Below are positions 27,703 to 36,367 of a stretch of 54,945 nucleotides of DNA, piece after piece; position 1 is the stretch's first letter; every line of letters begins with the position of its first letter. A model generated the notes under the pieces. It saw nothing but the letters and a program-made list of their open reading frames with translations, had not been told where the DNA came from and did not search any database. The stretch covers positions 1 through 54,945 of the forward strand of contig NZ_AUEZ01000060.1 of NCBI RefSeq assembly GCF_000426245.1, in the 5' to 3' direction. The DNA comes from Bradyrhizobium sp. Ai1a-2 (GTDB taxonomy: Bacteria > Pseudomonadota > Alphaproteobacteria > Rhizobiales > Xanthobacteraceae). The translations under genes and the position numbers were made by a program.

Positions 27703-28995
27703 ATGAGTGTGATTTTGCGTCTCATTGCCGCGGTTCTCACTACTTCGCTGCTTCTGGTTCCGCGAACTGCATCTGCCCAATTGATGGGACACGGCGGACC
27801 TGTACGAGCGATTGCCGTTTCAGGCGATGGTAAGACGGCCCTGTCGGGAAGCTTTGACACTGCCGCGATCCGCTGGTCGCTCACGACCGAAGCCGCGGAG
27901 CAAGTGCTTCGGTTTCATTCGGACGCGGTGAACGCCGTCGCCTTTCTCAAGGACAGGAGAATGGCAACGGCCGGCGCGGATGGACGCATCGCGATCTGGA
28001 CGGCAGACCGCCAGCAACCTGACAAAGTTTTTGAAGGCCATACGGGGCCAATCGTTGCCCTTGCCATCTCGCCGGATGTGTCGACAATCGCATCCGCCTC
28101 CTGGGACGGTACGGTGCGGCTTTGGTCATTGTCGGACGGCACGTCGCGCGTGCTCGAGGGGCATTCGCAGAACGTCAACGGCGTTGCCTTCTCGCCTAAC
28201 GGACGGTCGGTCGTAAGCGTAGGCTACGACCGAACGGTAAGGGTCTGGCGCCTGGCGGATGGTACGTCCGAGATTGCCACGTTGCCGGCGCCATTGAACG
28301 CAGTTGCGATCGCGCCGGATGGCGAAATCGTCACAGGCGCGGCGGACGGTAGGATCCGCATGATGACCTCTGACGGGAAGGAGAGCGGCGACGTCGCGAC
28401 CGGCGGCACGTCGATCGTCGCCTTGGCGATCTCGGGTGACGGCGCCATGATTGCCGCGGCCGGCGTTCGTGGCACCGTGTCCATCGTCGATCGCAAGGCG
28501 CGCAGCACGCTGCGTAAGCTCGTCGGTCCCAACCTGGCGGTCTGGTCGGTTGCGTTCCTTCCCGATGGTGCGACGCTCCTGACCGGCGGCGCTGACGGCA
28601 AGATCAGGCGCTGGAATGCACTGACCGGCGATGCCGTCGGTTCAAACGTGTTTGGCACATCGACCGATCCGCTCGCCGCCTATGCCGGCGATCACGGCGC
28701 CGAAATCTTCAGGGCCTGCGTCGCTTGCCACACGCTGTCGGAAACCGAAGTCCAGCGTGCCGGCCCAACGCTCGCCGGAATTTACGGCCGAAAGATCGCC
28801 TCGCTGCCGGGCTACCGCTTCTCCGAAGCGCTCAAGACGATGGACATCGTCTGGACGCCGGAAACCGTCTCAAAATTGTTCGAGATCGGACCGAATGCCT
28901 ATACGCCCGGCACGAAGATGCCGGAGCAGCAAATTGGCTCAGCCGAGGATCGCCGCGCGCTCACGGACTTTCTGGCGCGTGCGACGTCGAAGTAG
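27703..28995 (+). CDS. Periplasmic WD40 beta-propeller / cytochrome c fusion
   Basis: 430 residues. A signal peptide (LRLIAAVLTTSLLLVPRTASA) leads into about seven WD40 repeats (residues about 25-320; GHGGPVRAIAVS, GHTGPIVALAIS, GHSQNVNGVAFSPNGRS, VRVWRL). The C-terminal domain (about 325-430) is a class I cytochrome c: CVACH at 339-343 binds haem, and Met406 in GTKMPE is the likely sixth ligand. It is probably a periplasmic electron carrier tied to a propeller that docks a partner. I chose the ATG at 27703, which has GGAAGA five bases upstream and begins the signal peptide directly; an in-frame ATG at 27664 adds 13 residues. It stands alone. Confidence 0.88.
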   Translation: MSVILRLIAAVLTTSLLLVPRTASAQLMGHGGPVRAIAVSGDGKTALSGSFDTAAIRWSLTTEAAEQVLRFHSDAVNAVAFLKDRRMATAGADGRIAIWTADRQQPDKVFEGHTGPIVALAISPDVSTIASASWDGTVRLWSLSDGTSRVLEGHSQNVNGVAFSPNGRSVVSVGYDRTVRVWRLADGTSEIATLPAPLNAVAIAPDGEIVTGAADGRIRMMTSDGKESGDVATGGTSIVALAISGDGAMIAAAGVRGTVSIVDRKARSTLRKLVGPNLAVWSVAFLPDGATLLTGGADGKIRRWNALTGDAVGSNVFGTSTDPLAAYAGDHGAEIFRACVACHTLSETEVQRAGPTLAGIYGRKIASLPGYRFSEALKTMDIVWTPETVSKLFEIGPNAYTPGTKMPEQQIGSAEDRRALTDFLARATSK

Positions 28996-29032
28996 CAAGT
29001 CCTGGCCGGCGGCGGCCGTTTCCAAAGGCGCG

Positions 29033-29434
29033 TCAGGCGTCCGCGATCAGTGAGGCGATGTCCTCAAGCGGACGCCGGCTGAAGTCCTTCGCGAGCTCGC
29101 GTATGATCTTCCCTCTCAGGTCGCGGTGGAAGTGCTTGCGCATCTCCCCCAGGGTCCTGGGGTCGGAGACAACGACCAGGTATTCTATGGTCCCGTCCAG
29201 GCTGAGCTTGTTCAGGAACGCGGCCGTCGCTGCCGCGAAGTCCTCGACGAGCCGCCTGCCATCGGGGTTGGCAGAGCCGGTGTGACGCCGCGTACCCGAG
29301 CCTGAGTGGGCGGGCACGGGCGGAGCCGCCGTGATCTCGACCAAGTGCACCCCAGATTTCACGCCTGTATTGTGGAACAGACGGATCGTCTCGCCGTCGG
29401 CGACGGCTACTGTCGTACCGGTAGGTAGAATCAT
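29033..29434 (-). CDS. Host attachment family protein (baeRF family 12-like)
   Basis: 133 residues, with TTVAVADGETIRLFHNTG, GRRLVEDFAAATAAFLNKL, YLVVVSDPRTLGEMRKHFH and SRRPLEDIASLI. This matches the 'host attachment protein' family of Agrobacterium and Bradyrhizobium, which belongs to the bacterial relatives of archaeo-eukaryotic release factors. Despite the name, the biochemical role is unsettled. No signal peptide. It converges with the WD40-cytochrome gene. Confidence 0.8.
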   Translation of the reverse strand: MILPTGTTVAVADGETIRLFHNTGVKSGVHLVEITAAPPVPAHSGSGTRRHTGSANPDGRRLVEDFAAATAAFLNKLSLDGTIEYLVVVSDPRTLGEMRKHFHRDLRGKIIRELAKDFSRRPLEDIASLIADA

Positions 29435-30093
29435 CGAAAGACCTCCCGTTCACGATCCCGCATTAACACCGGCGGGCTATGACACTTGCGTACCGGCGCT
29501 CTGCGGCGCCTCTCAAGCTCCTGGCGCGAAGCTCCCCAGAGCGGGGCAGTCCCAACGACAAGGCCGAAAGAATCGACGCGGCGAACACGGCGATCCTGGC
29601 GGCCGAGATGTCGGTGGCGCTTGGAAACGCCTGCCCGGCCGGCCGACGACAGGTCGAAGATTGAGTCCATGGCGGTCGAAAGGAAAATCACCTCTCGCCA
29701 TGGAGTCGATAGCCGACTGTTATCGACTGAAAGACGCCTGGCACGCTGCGGCGGAAGTGCGGCGCTTTCCTCTGCGAGGACTCGCCCGGGCGGAACTCTC
29801 GGCGACGCCCGAGCGGCGTGCGGTGATCTCAGGGTCCTGACCGAACTGCTGGAGCAGTCGGCCTCGGGTGCACGCGAGTCCGATGCGGAAGACCTACGGC
29901 CATCATAACGCGCAGCTATCGACTTTATAGCGTGACGTCATTTCCCGTTCGCCGCGCGGAATCCCATGCTCCGGCGGGTACCGCGCTCATGCAGCGCACA
30001 ACACCTGTCTTCTGCCGCGAACGCGGCGCGTGGGCGGGGCACTTCGACGTCGCGATCGACCACGTCGCAGCACTCAAGGAGCGAGATACGATC
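29435..30093. other. Gene-poor region with a partial copy of the dispersed repeat
   Basis: About 660 bases with several GC-rich frames that look like shadows and match no family I know. It contains a short copy of repeat module A at 29682-29724 and, at its end, the ribosome site AAGGAG of the next gene. No terminator is convincing. Confidence 0.5.
29682..29724 (+). repeat. Dispersed repeat, module A (short copy)
   Basis: Contains AAATCACCTCTCGCCATGGA followed by GTCGATAG, the core shared with the copies at 36907, 42259 and 47187. Similarity ends after about 40 bases. Confidence 0.75.
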
Positions 30094-30780
30094 ATGTTTT
30101 CAGTGATTTTCGAGGTCCTCCCCAATAAAGGGAACTGGGATGACTACCTCGACAACGCGAAGATGTTGCGCGCCGAGCTGGAGCAGGTCGAAGGCTTCGT
30201 CGACAACATCCGCTACAAGAGCCTGACCCGCGAGGGCTGGATCCTTTCGCTTTCGAACTGGCGGGACGAGAAGTCGCTCGTCCGCTGGCGCACCCGCATG
30301 CGTCATCATGAGGTCCAGCAGAAGGGCCGCGACGAAATCCTCGCGGACTACCACCTCCGCGTCGGCCAGATCACTGCCGACAATCAGGTGCCCCGGGGGT
30401 ACGCCCTCACGGAGCAGCGGCTCGACGAGACCGAAGTCGGAGAGGGAACGACGGTCACGCTGATCAACGCGACGCGCCCCGCGGAGTGGAAGCAGACTAA
30501 CAACCCGTACGACTGCGCCGAGTGGCTCGGCCTGAATCCGTGGGCAGCCGATAGCACGTCCTGGGACATCTTCGACGCCATGCTCACGCCCGGCGACCTG
30601 ATTCTGCTTATATCCTGGAAGGACGGTGTTGCGGCGCAGGCTTACGAAGACGCTTCCGCGCCGAATGACAAGGCGAGGGTCCGGAAAGTGCGGATCGTGC
30701 GCGACTACGGGAAATACGACCGTCGCGAGGCGCCTCAGTACTACGCAGATGCCAGGGGCGGCGCGACCCTCCACGCCTGA
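30094..30780 (+). CDS. Antibiotic biosynthesis monooxygenase-like (ABM) protein
   Basis: 228 residues. The N-terminal half (FSVIFEVLPNKGNWDDYLDN, VEGFVDNIRYKSL, GWILSLSNWRDEKSLVRWR) is a typical ABM fold, a small ferredoxin-like domain found in cofactor-free monooxygenases and haem-degrading enzymes. The C-terminal half (LILLISWKDGVAAQAYED) looks like a second, diverged ABM copy, so the protein may mimic a dimer in one chain. The frame is open upstream to 29932, but AAGGAG about 11 bases before the ATG at 30094 and the start of homology set the start. Substrate unknown. Confidence 0.75.
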   Translation: MFSVIFEVLPNKGNWDDYLDNAKMLRAELEQVEGFVDNIRYKSLTREGWILSLSNWRDEKSLVRWRTRMRHHEVQQKGRDEILADYHLRVGQITADNQVPRGYALTEQRLDETEVGEGTTVTLINATRPAEWKQTNNPYDCAEWLGLNPWAADSTSWDIFDAMLTPGDLILLISWKDGVAAQAYEDASAPNDKARVRKVRIVRDYGKYDRREAPQYYADARGGATLHA

Positions 30781-31219
30781 CACCGCAACCTGGCACGACG
30801 AGAAGCGCTCGGCGCTGTTGATCGTCCCGTCAATAGGGCGCCCGGTTCGAGCACACCGCTTCGATCGCGGTCGCAATTCCGTGTCGGATCTGCTCGGCGA
30901 GCGGTGTGTTGGCGGAGCGGTCGACGTTCATGTGCAGGGTCTTCGTCATGCCACCGTAGTACACTACTATTTCGCATTCTTGGTACTTTTGTCTAGTTCA
31001 GCACAGGAGCACTTCCCGAGTGGCAAGAGGAGAAAGTCCATGAAGACCGTTCAATGCAGACGGCGCGATCAACGGGAGATGTCAGATGGCGCAACGCATG
31101 GATTGCAACGCTGCGACGCCAGCCGGTGTGAAGCCGCTCGGCGGCGTCCACAGACACATTATGCAGAGTGGCCAGCCGGCGCCGTGGCTTAGCTGAGACG
31201 TCATGGGCGCTTGTCTCCG
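30781..31219. other. Intergenic region, nothing recognised
   Basis: Open frames on both strands occur but have no ribosome sites, signal sequences or recognisable motifs. It is less GC-rich around 30955-31035. It probably belongs to the decayed stretch that includes the SDR remnant to its right. Confidence 0.4.
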
Positions 31220-31566
31220 TGAATTCGAAATTGGTGAGGCATCCGCACAGCTCGTTACGTAGGGTGAGGGCAAATGCCTGCAGCCCAGGGGTAATCGCAA
31301 GCAAGATGACCTTTACCCTTGCAGTTCAGATTTTGCGGGCACTGATCAAAGCTTTGCAGAGTCCGTCGCGCTTAAACGTTACGGCACACCGGAAGACGTT
31401 ACCGGTCTTGTAGAGTACCTCCTCTCAGACGAGTCGGGCTACGCGACGGGGATCACCCACGCGATCAACGGCGGCTTCACCACTGATCCCGGTCCTCGCC
31501 CATCTCGCCGCGCACTAGCCCGACTCTCAGAGGCTCCAGAAAGCGTGTCCGTGCGTCCAAATCAAT
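31220..31566 (+). pseudogene. Short-chain dehydrogenase (SDR) C-terminal remnant, frameshifted
   Basis: Two frames together give the C-terminal half of an SDR. RVRANACSPGVIASKM (about 31255-31305) matches the 'R.NA.SPG' block, and in another frame KRYGTPEDVTGLVEYLLSDE and GYATGITHAINGGFTT (31368-31482) match the conserved end of 3-oxoacyl-ACP reductase-type SDRs. The nucleotide-binding GxxxGxG and YxxxK parts are not found, and the frame changes near 31305-31330. It is therefore a decayed gene, and its tail runs on to a stop near 31566. Confidence 0.65.
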
Positions 31567-31662
31567 AGACCGGGCCGTTCCAACGTGTGCATGCAAGTCG
31601 CATCTACGCCCCATGATTGCGACGTGCCCCGTCACGTCGTCGAGTGCTACGGAGAACAACCC

Positions 31663-32598
31663 ATGGAGCTTCATCAAGTTCGCTACTTCCTCGCCGTCGC
31701 GTCCACGCTCAACTTCACCCGCGCAGCCGAGCAGTGCAATGTCACGCAGCCCGCCCTGACCAAGGGGGTGCAGAAGCTCGAGCAGGAGCTCGGCGGCCAG
31801 TTGATCTACCGCGAACGCCAGCTGACGCAGCTCACCGACCTTGGAAAGGAAGTCCTTCCGATGCTGGAGCGCACACTGGCCTCGGCAGAGGCCGTGCGTC
31901 GCAGGGCTCAGGAGTTCCAACGCAAAGAGGTTGCGCCACTGAAGATTGGCCTCGCCCCTTCCATCTCGGCGTCGCTCGTCCTCGATCCGATCGCGGAGAT
32001 CGCAAAATTCGTCCCTGGACTTCACGTCGAGCTGCGCGAGGGCGCGGCGGAGAAGCTCGTCGACCTCTTGCTTGAGGGGGAGATCAACGCCGCAATGGTC
32101 GGGGACGTGCAGGACGTGCCCGCCCGCATCGACGACTGGTCGCTGTTCGAGGAGCGCTACGTCGCGGTTCTCGCGCCGACACACGAGCTCGCAAACCGTC
32201 CCTCGATCGGGATCGACGACCTCCGCGAGACCGTCTTGCTGGAACGCGCCGAATGCGACGTCGCCCCGAAGATCCAGCAGTTGTATTTCCCCGAGGAACC
32301 GCCCCACCTCGGCCACTGCAGCAGTCACGACTTACACCTGCAGCACATGGCCGCCGCTGGCTTCGGCGTGATGCTCGCGCCCGAGCACATGCCGCGCCTT
32401 CCGACGCTCAAGACCATTCCGCTCGAAGGCGACCCGGTTTCGCGGGAGGTGCGGCTACTGGCTGTGCAGGGACGCCGCTACTCGCCGGCGCTGGACGCTT
32501 TCGTCAAGGTCACGCGGCTTCGCGACTGGTCGTTCGAAGTCCCCAACCGGGGCGTGCCGCACGCAACGGTCCCGGAGGTGGCGAGCGCGCCCGCATGA
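31663..32598 (+). CDS. LysR-family transcriptional regulator
   Basis: 311 residues. The N-terminal winged helix-turn-helix is clear (MELHQVRYFLAVASTLNFTR, AAEQCNVTQPALTKGVQKLE), followed by a linker helix and a substrate-binding-like effector domain (about 95-300, PLKIGLAPSISASLVLDPIAE). GGAGA lies upstream of the ATG at 31663; the frame is open to 31585 but without homology. Its TGA overlaps the ATG of the peroxiredoxin-like gene (ATGA), so both are co-translated, which suggests it controls this small unit. Cysteines at about 200 (ERAECDV) and 225 (GHCSS) could act as redox sensors as in OxyR, but this is speculation. Confidence 0.9.
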   Translation: MELHQVRYFLAVASTLNFTRAAEQCNVTQPALTKGVQKLEQELGGQLIYRERQLTQLTDLGKEVLPMLERTLASAEAVRRRAQEFQRKEVAPLKIGLAPSISASLVLDPIAEIAKFVPGLHVELREGAAEKLVDLLLEGEINAAMVGDVQDVPARIDDWSLFEERYVAVLAPTHELANRPSIGIDDLRETVLLERAECDVAPKIQQLYFPEEPPHLGHCSSHDLHLQHMAAAGFGVMLAPEHMPRLPTLKTIPLEGDPVSREVRLLAVQGRRYSPALDAFVKVTRLRDWSFEVPNRGVPHATVPEVASAPA

Positions 32599-33332
32599 TC
32601 ACGACACGCACGCCGACGGCCAACCGCTTCCAGCCAATCGATCAGCAGCCTGACGACGCTCCACCGATGCCAAACCAGACCGACAAGACACTCGCCCGGA
32701 TTCGCACCGAGCTGTTGACGACGTTCAGCGCCGCGGATTGGGAGTCATACAACCACCTCGTAGGCTGGCTCCGCGATACAGACGTGGCATCGCATGCATT
32801 GAAGGTCGGAGACGACGCGCCGGACTTCCTCCTGCCGGACGCCGACGGCCGTCTCCACTCCTCTGAACAGCTGCGCCGCAACGGCCCCCTCGTCCTCAGT
32901 TTCTTCCGAGGCGGCTGGTGTCCGTTCTGCACCGCTGAGCTCTGCGCCCTCCAGGCCGCGAAGGAAGAGTTCGCGAGCGTCGGCGCGAACCTCGCAGTGG
33001 TGACACCCGAGACGAGGGACTTCCCGCGGCAGCTCAAGCGGAGCCTGGGCTTGGACCTGAAGGTGCTCTCCGACGTCGACTACGGCGTTGCCATGTCGTA
33101 TGGCGTACTCTTCCGGGTGCCTTACGAGACCAAAGCGCACTATTCCGGGCTAGGCTTCGACTTCGGCGCCCGACACGGGTCATCGGTCTGGATGCTACCC
33201 ATTCCCGCGACCTACGTGATCGACGCAGAAGGCCGGATCCGCAGCGCGTTCGTCGAGCCTGACTTCACGATACGGGAGGAGCCGGCGCAAATCCTGGCCG
33301 CGCTGCGCCAGGCCGCTTCCACGCCCTGGTGA
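32595..33332 (+). CDS. Peroxiredoxin-like (AhpC/TSA family) protein
   Basis: 245 residues. A thioredoxin-fold domain spans about 70-240: VGDDAPDFLLPDADGR, then FFRGGWCPFCTAEL with Cys109 and Cys112 in a CxxC pair, and IPATYVIDAEGRIRSAFVEPDF near the end. This resembles the 'peroxiredoxin-like family' that reduces peroxides or thiols in the cytoplasm. The ATG at 32595 overlaps the LysR stop; another ATG at 32670 (MPNQTDKTL) would also leave the whole domain. The unit continues into a GNAT-like gene 12 bases downstream. Confidence 0.85.
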   Translation: MITTRTPTANRFQPIDQQPDDAPPMPNQTDKTLARIRTELLTTFSAADWESYNHLVGWLRDTDVASHALKVGDDAPDFLLPDADGRLHSSEQLRRNGPLVLSFFRGGWCPFCTAELCALQAAKEEFASVGANLAVVTPETRDFPRQLKRSLGLDLKVLSDVDYGVAMSYGVLFRVPYETKAHYSGLGFDFGARHGSSVWMLPIPATYVIDAEGRIRSAFVEPDFTIREEPAQILAALRQAASTPW

Positions 33333-33344
33333 GGGAGGCGGAAG

Positions 33345-33626
33345 GTGGAAAGCGACATCCGGGACAATCCGACAATGAGCCGGTTTGAAATGCCCCTCGG
33401 CGACAGCGCGCTCGCAGTCGCCTACTACAAGGTCGAAGACGGTCGCGTCGTCCTGCTGCACACGGAGGTGCCACAAGAGCTGTCCGGCCAAGGGTACGGA
33501 TCGAGGCTGGCGCACGGCGTTTTCGAAGCGTTGCGACGCGACGGGAAAAGAGCAATCGCGAAGTGCCCCTTCATGTCCTCCTACGCCGCCCGGCACCCCG
33601 AGTACGGCGCACTCCTCGACGGCTGA
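33345..33626 (+). CDS. Small GNAT-like N-acetyltransferase (YjdJ type)
   Basis: 93 residues, with LAVAYYKVEDGRVVLLHTEV, QELSGQGYGSRLAHGVFEAL and a final CPFMSSYAARHPEY. This is the minimal Gcn5-related fold of the YjdJ/NAT_SF family; the 'GQGYGSRL' block is the acetyl-CoA pyrophosphate loop. The GTG at 33345 has GGAGGCGG upstream; a downstream ATG at 33375 (MSRFEMPL) is possible. It is the third gene of the LysR-peroxiredoxin unit. Confidence 0.82.
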   Translation: MESDIRDNPTMSRFEMPLGDSALAVAYYKVEDGRVVLLHTEVPQELSGQGYGSRLAHGVFEALRRDGKRAIAKCPFMSSYAARHPEYGALLDG

Positions 33627-33847
33627 TCGCGGACGGATGGGACGCCGGCGCGCATAGCGCATTTGGACGATACCTCCGACTATCGAATGCATGTCCAAAG
33701 GGAATTTCTCATTTCGCCGGCGGCGCCCGATCTATGGGTCTGCTAGGATGGCCGAGCACACGCGGTCGCCTTCACAGCGATTGAAACACTGATTGAAGCC
33801 GCTGCGCCGAGTCGCCGTGCCGTGCGCGAGCAGCAAAGGAGACCCCC

Positions 33848-34423
33848 ATGAAATTATCGAGGACTGTCGGCCTGTCTGTCGCCGTCTCGTTGGTCGCCGG
33901 CACCGTCGCGGCGCTCGCGCAGATCAGCGGGTCGGCTCCGGCCGGCCCGACCGCGAACGTGGTGGACGCCGCCGGGCACCTGCGCGTGCCGGCGGACTAC
34001 CAAACCCTCTACCAAGCGCTCGGGAGCTGGGCGATTGCCGCCGACGGCGGCCAGGGCTCGAAAGAAATCCACGCCGTCTACGCTTCCCCGGGGGCGATCG
34101 ACGCCTACCGGAAGACGGGGCACTTCCCGGACGGCGCCGTTCTGGTGAAAGAGGTCTTCGAGACTTCGACGAACGAGATGACCACCGGCACGGTAAGCCA
34201 CGCCGACAAGCTCAAGGGCTGGTTCGTCATGGTGAGAGACAGCAAGGGAACGCACCCCGGCAACCCGTTGTGGGGCGACGGGTGGGGATGGTCGTGGTTC
34301 GACGCGGACAAGCCGCTCAAAACCACCTCGACGGACTACCATTCCGATTGCCAGGGGTGCCACGTGCCTGCCGAGGCCACGGACTGGATTTATGTGAATG
34401 GATATCCCGTCCTGCGTCACTAG
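33848..34423 (+). CDS. Cytochrome P460 family protein
   Basis: 191 residues. A signal peptide (GLSVAVSLVAGTVAALAQ) leads to a P460-type domain. The haem motif CQGCH lies near the C-terminus (168-172), as is typical for P460 and cytochrome c'-beta; GWFVMVRDSKGTHPGNPLWG and WGWSWFDAD are characteristic. Family members oxidise hydroxylamine or bind nitric oxide in the periplasm; the activity here cannot be told from sequence. GGAGACCCCC precedes the ATG. Confidence 0.88.
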   Translation: MKLSRTVGLSVAVSLVAGTVAALAQISGSAPAGPTANVVDAAGHLRVPADYQTLYQALGSWAIAADGGQGSKEIHAVYASPGAIDAYRKTGHFPDGAVLVKEVFETSTNEMTTGTVSHADKLKGWFVMVRDSKGTHPGNPLWGDGWGWSWFDADKPLKTTSTDYHSDCQGCHVPAEATDWIYVNGYPVLRH

Positions 34424-34581
34424 GCGACCGTATGCGTGGGCGCTGGCCGCAATTTCGCGGAGGTGATGTCGAATCCCGCAAGCTGGTGCGGCAAGCCGGA
34501 AGATTGAAGAGCCTATTGTGACCATTCGTTTCGGTTATCGACCTTTCGGGTCCAACCGCCGTTCAGAGTACAGACGAGCAT

Positions 34582-35127
34582 ATGGAGTTCGACGTGTCCT
34601 TCTCGGTGTATGACATCACGGTTCCTGTCATGGTGCACGGACTGAACGTGATGGACGACTATCTCGACCACGCCCGAGCGCTCGAGCGGACCAGGGGGAT
34701 TGAGCCTGGAAGGATCCTTGGCGAGCGGCTCGCGTCCGACATGCTGACTTTCGGAGAGCAGTTTTCCGTAAGCTGCAACAAGGTCGACGCGCACATGGCG
34801 AAGCTGATGCAGCGCGACACGCCGGCACCCCGCAACACCCCGATGCTGTATCCGGCGTTGAAGGGACGGCTTCTTGAGACGCGCGGCTTCCTGCAAAGCG
34901 TGCAGCCGGACGAGATTGCCAGCGCGCAGTCCCACACATACGAGCTGACGCCGCCTATCGTGCGCGGCTGGTTCGGCGGCGACGACTATATCCGGCACTT
35001 GGTACTCCCCGACTTCTTCTTCCACGTCTCGATTGCGCACGCGATCCTTCGGCGCCTCGGAGCGAAGATCGGGAAGCGCGACTACCTCGGCAACCTCAGT
35101 CAGCAGAGCGGCGGTGACTACTCGTGA
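34582..35127 (+). CDS. DUF1993 family protein
   Basis: 181 residues, with VPVMVHGLNVMDDYLDHARA, RLASDMLTFGEQFSVSCNKV and LPDFFFHVSIAHAILRRLG. It matches DUF1993, alpha-helical DinB-like proteins of unknown function with a possible metal-binding pocket. No signal peptide is seen. It follows the P460 gene at 158 bases in the same direction; the frame of the downstream histidine kinase opens before its end. Confidence 0.85.
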   Translation: MEFDVSFSVYDITVPVMVHGLNVMDDYLDHARALERTRGIEPGRILGERLASDMLTFGEQFSVSCNKVDAHMAKLMQRDTPAPRNTPMLYPALKGRLLETRGFLQSVQPDEIASAQSHTYELTPPIVRGWFGGDDYIRHLVLPDFFFHVSIAHAILRRLGAKIGKRDYLGNLSQQSGGDYS

Positions 35128-35194
35128 AGCCGGCGCGGTGCGCGGCACGGGCCGCGGCCTTCAAGGCGGGAAAGCAATTTTAGGACCGCCGGAA

Positions 35195-36013
35195 GTGAGC
35201 GAGTTGCGAGAGGTCATTGGCGCGCTGCAAAGCGAAGCGGACTTCAAGGCTGGAGGCGCGAATTGCATGAGTTTCCATGAGACCGTTCGGCGAGACAACG
35301 ACATGCATATGATGGACGTACTCGCAAGCGGGGTTGCTCACGACTTCAATAATAGATTGCAGAACATGGCCAGCGCCCTCAGCCTGATACGTGTGCGCGT
35401 TGCCGCGGGGTGCACGTCTGACCTCGGTTCTCTTGTAGAAATTGCGGAACGGTCATTAGTTAGCGCCAGCAAGCTCGCGCATCGTCTCATGAGCGTTGCG
35501 CGTAGAACGCTTCATCAATCAGACAATCTATTTCAACTTAACGATGCCATCCTTTCAATGAATGATCTGCTGCGCTGCGTCGTCGGAGAAGGAATCGTGC
35601 TACGCTTGGCCTTATCGGATTCAGCAACTCGGATCCGATGTGATTCTCACCTGCTCGAGTGTGCGATCATAAACCTTGTGATAAACAGCCGAGACGCTAT
35701 GCCCGAGGGAGGTATTATTACAATCGAGACCAGCGAGACTTACTCGCCCCAAGGCGACGATAGCCAAGAGTATGTTTCCCTATGCGTCACTGATTCTGGA
35801 TGCGGCATTACCTCCGACGTCCTGGAACAGATATTCGAACCATTCTTTACAACGAAGCCACAAGGTGTTGGAACAGGGCTTGGACTTCCAATGATACGCC
35901 ATTTTGTTGATCAGGCGCGCGGCCACATTGAAGTTCACAGCACGCCGCAACAGGGCACATGCATAAAGCTCTGCTTACCGGTTGCGGCCGAAAGTCAGAT
36001 AGAAGCAGCTTAA
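35195..36013 (+). CDS. Orphan sensor histidine kinase, short cytoplasmic form
   Basis: 272 residues from the GTG at 35195 (AGGA ten bases upstream) or 248 from the ATG at 35267. The dimerisation/phosphoacceptor part reads LASGVAHDFNNRLQNMASAL with His49. The ATP-binding part has the N box (ECAIINLVINSRDAMPEG), G1 (VTDSGCGI), F (IFEPFFTTK) and G2 (GTGLGLPMI). No membrane or PAS sensor domain precedes it and no response regulator is adjacent. The coding region from about 35330 is markedly more AT-rich than its neighbours (codons such as AAT, ATA, TTA), a sign of foreign origin or relaxed selection. Confidence 0.85.
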   Translation: MSELREVIGALQSEADFKAGGANCMSFHETVRRDNDMHMMDVLASGVAHDFNNRLQNMASALSLIRVRVAAGCTSDLGSLVEIAERSLVSASKLAHRLMSVARRTLHQSDNLFQLNDAILSMNDLLRCVVGEGIVLRLALSDSATRIRCDSHLLECAIINLVINSRDAMPEGGIITIETSETYSPQGDDSQEYVSLCVTDSGCGITSDVLEQIFEPFFTTKPQGVGTGLGLPMIRHFVDQARGHIEVHSTPQQGTCIKLCLPVAAESQIEAA

Positions 36014-36367
36014 ATCGCTACTCAGCTCCGCCGGTGCTAGGTTGGTATCGGTTAGGATGGGCAAACAGGAAGCGTTCGAACGGAAGAAATTTCTACCCGA
36101 GCGCTTACCCTGATCCTGCGCGGGGATCGTTGGCGTCTGAAAGCTTTATAGACGCGGGCCCCGGAGTGGAATGAAAACAATAACGATCCGGCATTTCTAA
36201 CAGCGCGCAGACGGGAATACTTTCACCCTGCACATCATCGGGATAACTCGGTGGCAGCACGGGTGGCTCATCGATCACAACGCGGTCGACCCGCCGTTCG
36301 TGTGCGCAGCCTCTACTCTCGGTGTCGCAAGAACTCGATCGAGCAGCACAGACGCAGGAGTTACGCC
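36014..36367. other. Intergenic region, nothing recognised
   Basis: About 350 bases between the histidine kinase and the SPW-type gene. No motif or family match is seen except the AGGAG ribosome site just before 36368. Confidence 0.4.

Noticed and set aside
30993..31304. 103-codon minus-strand frame containing ALTLRNEL
   Set aside because: The short SDR-like string looks accidental; the plus-strand SDR remnant at the same place is better supported.
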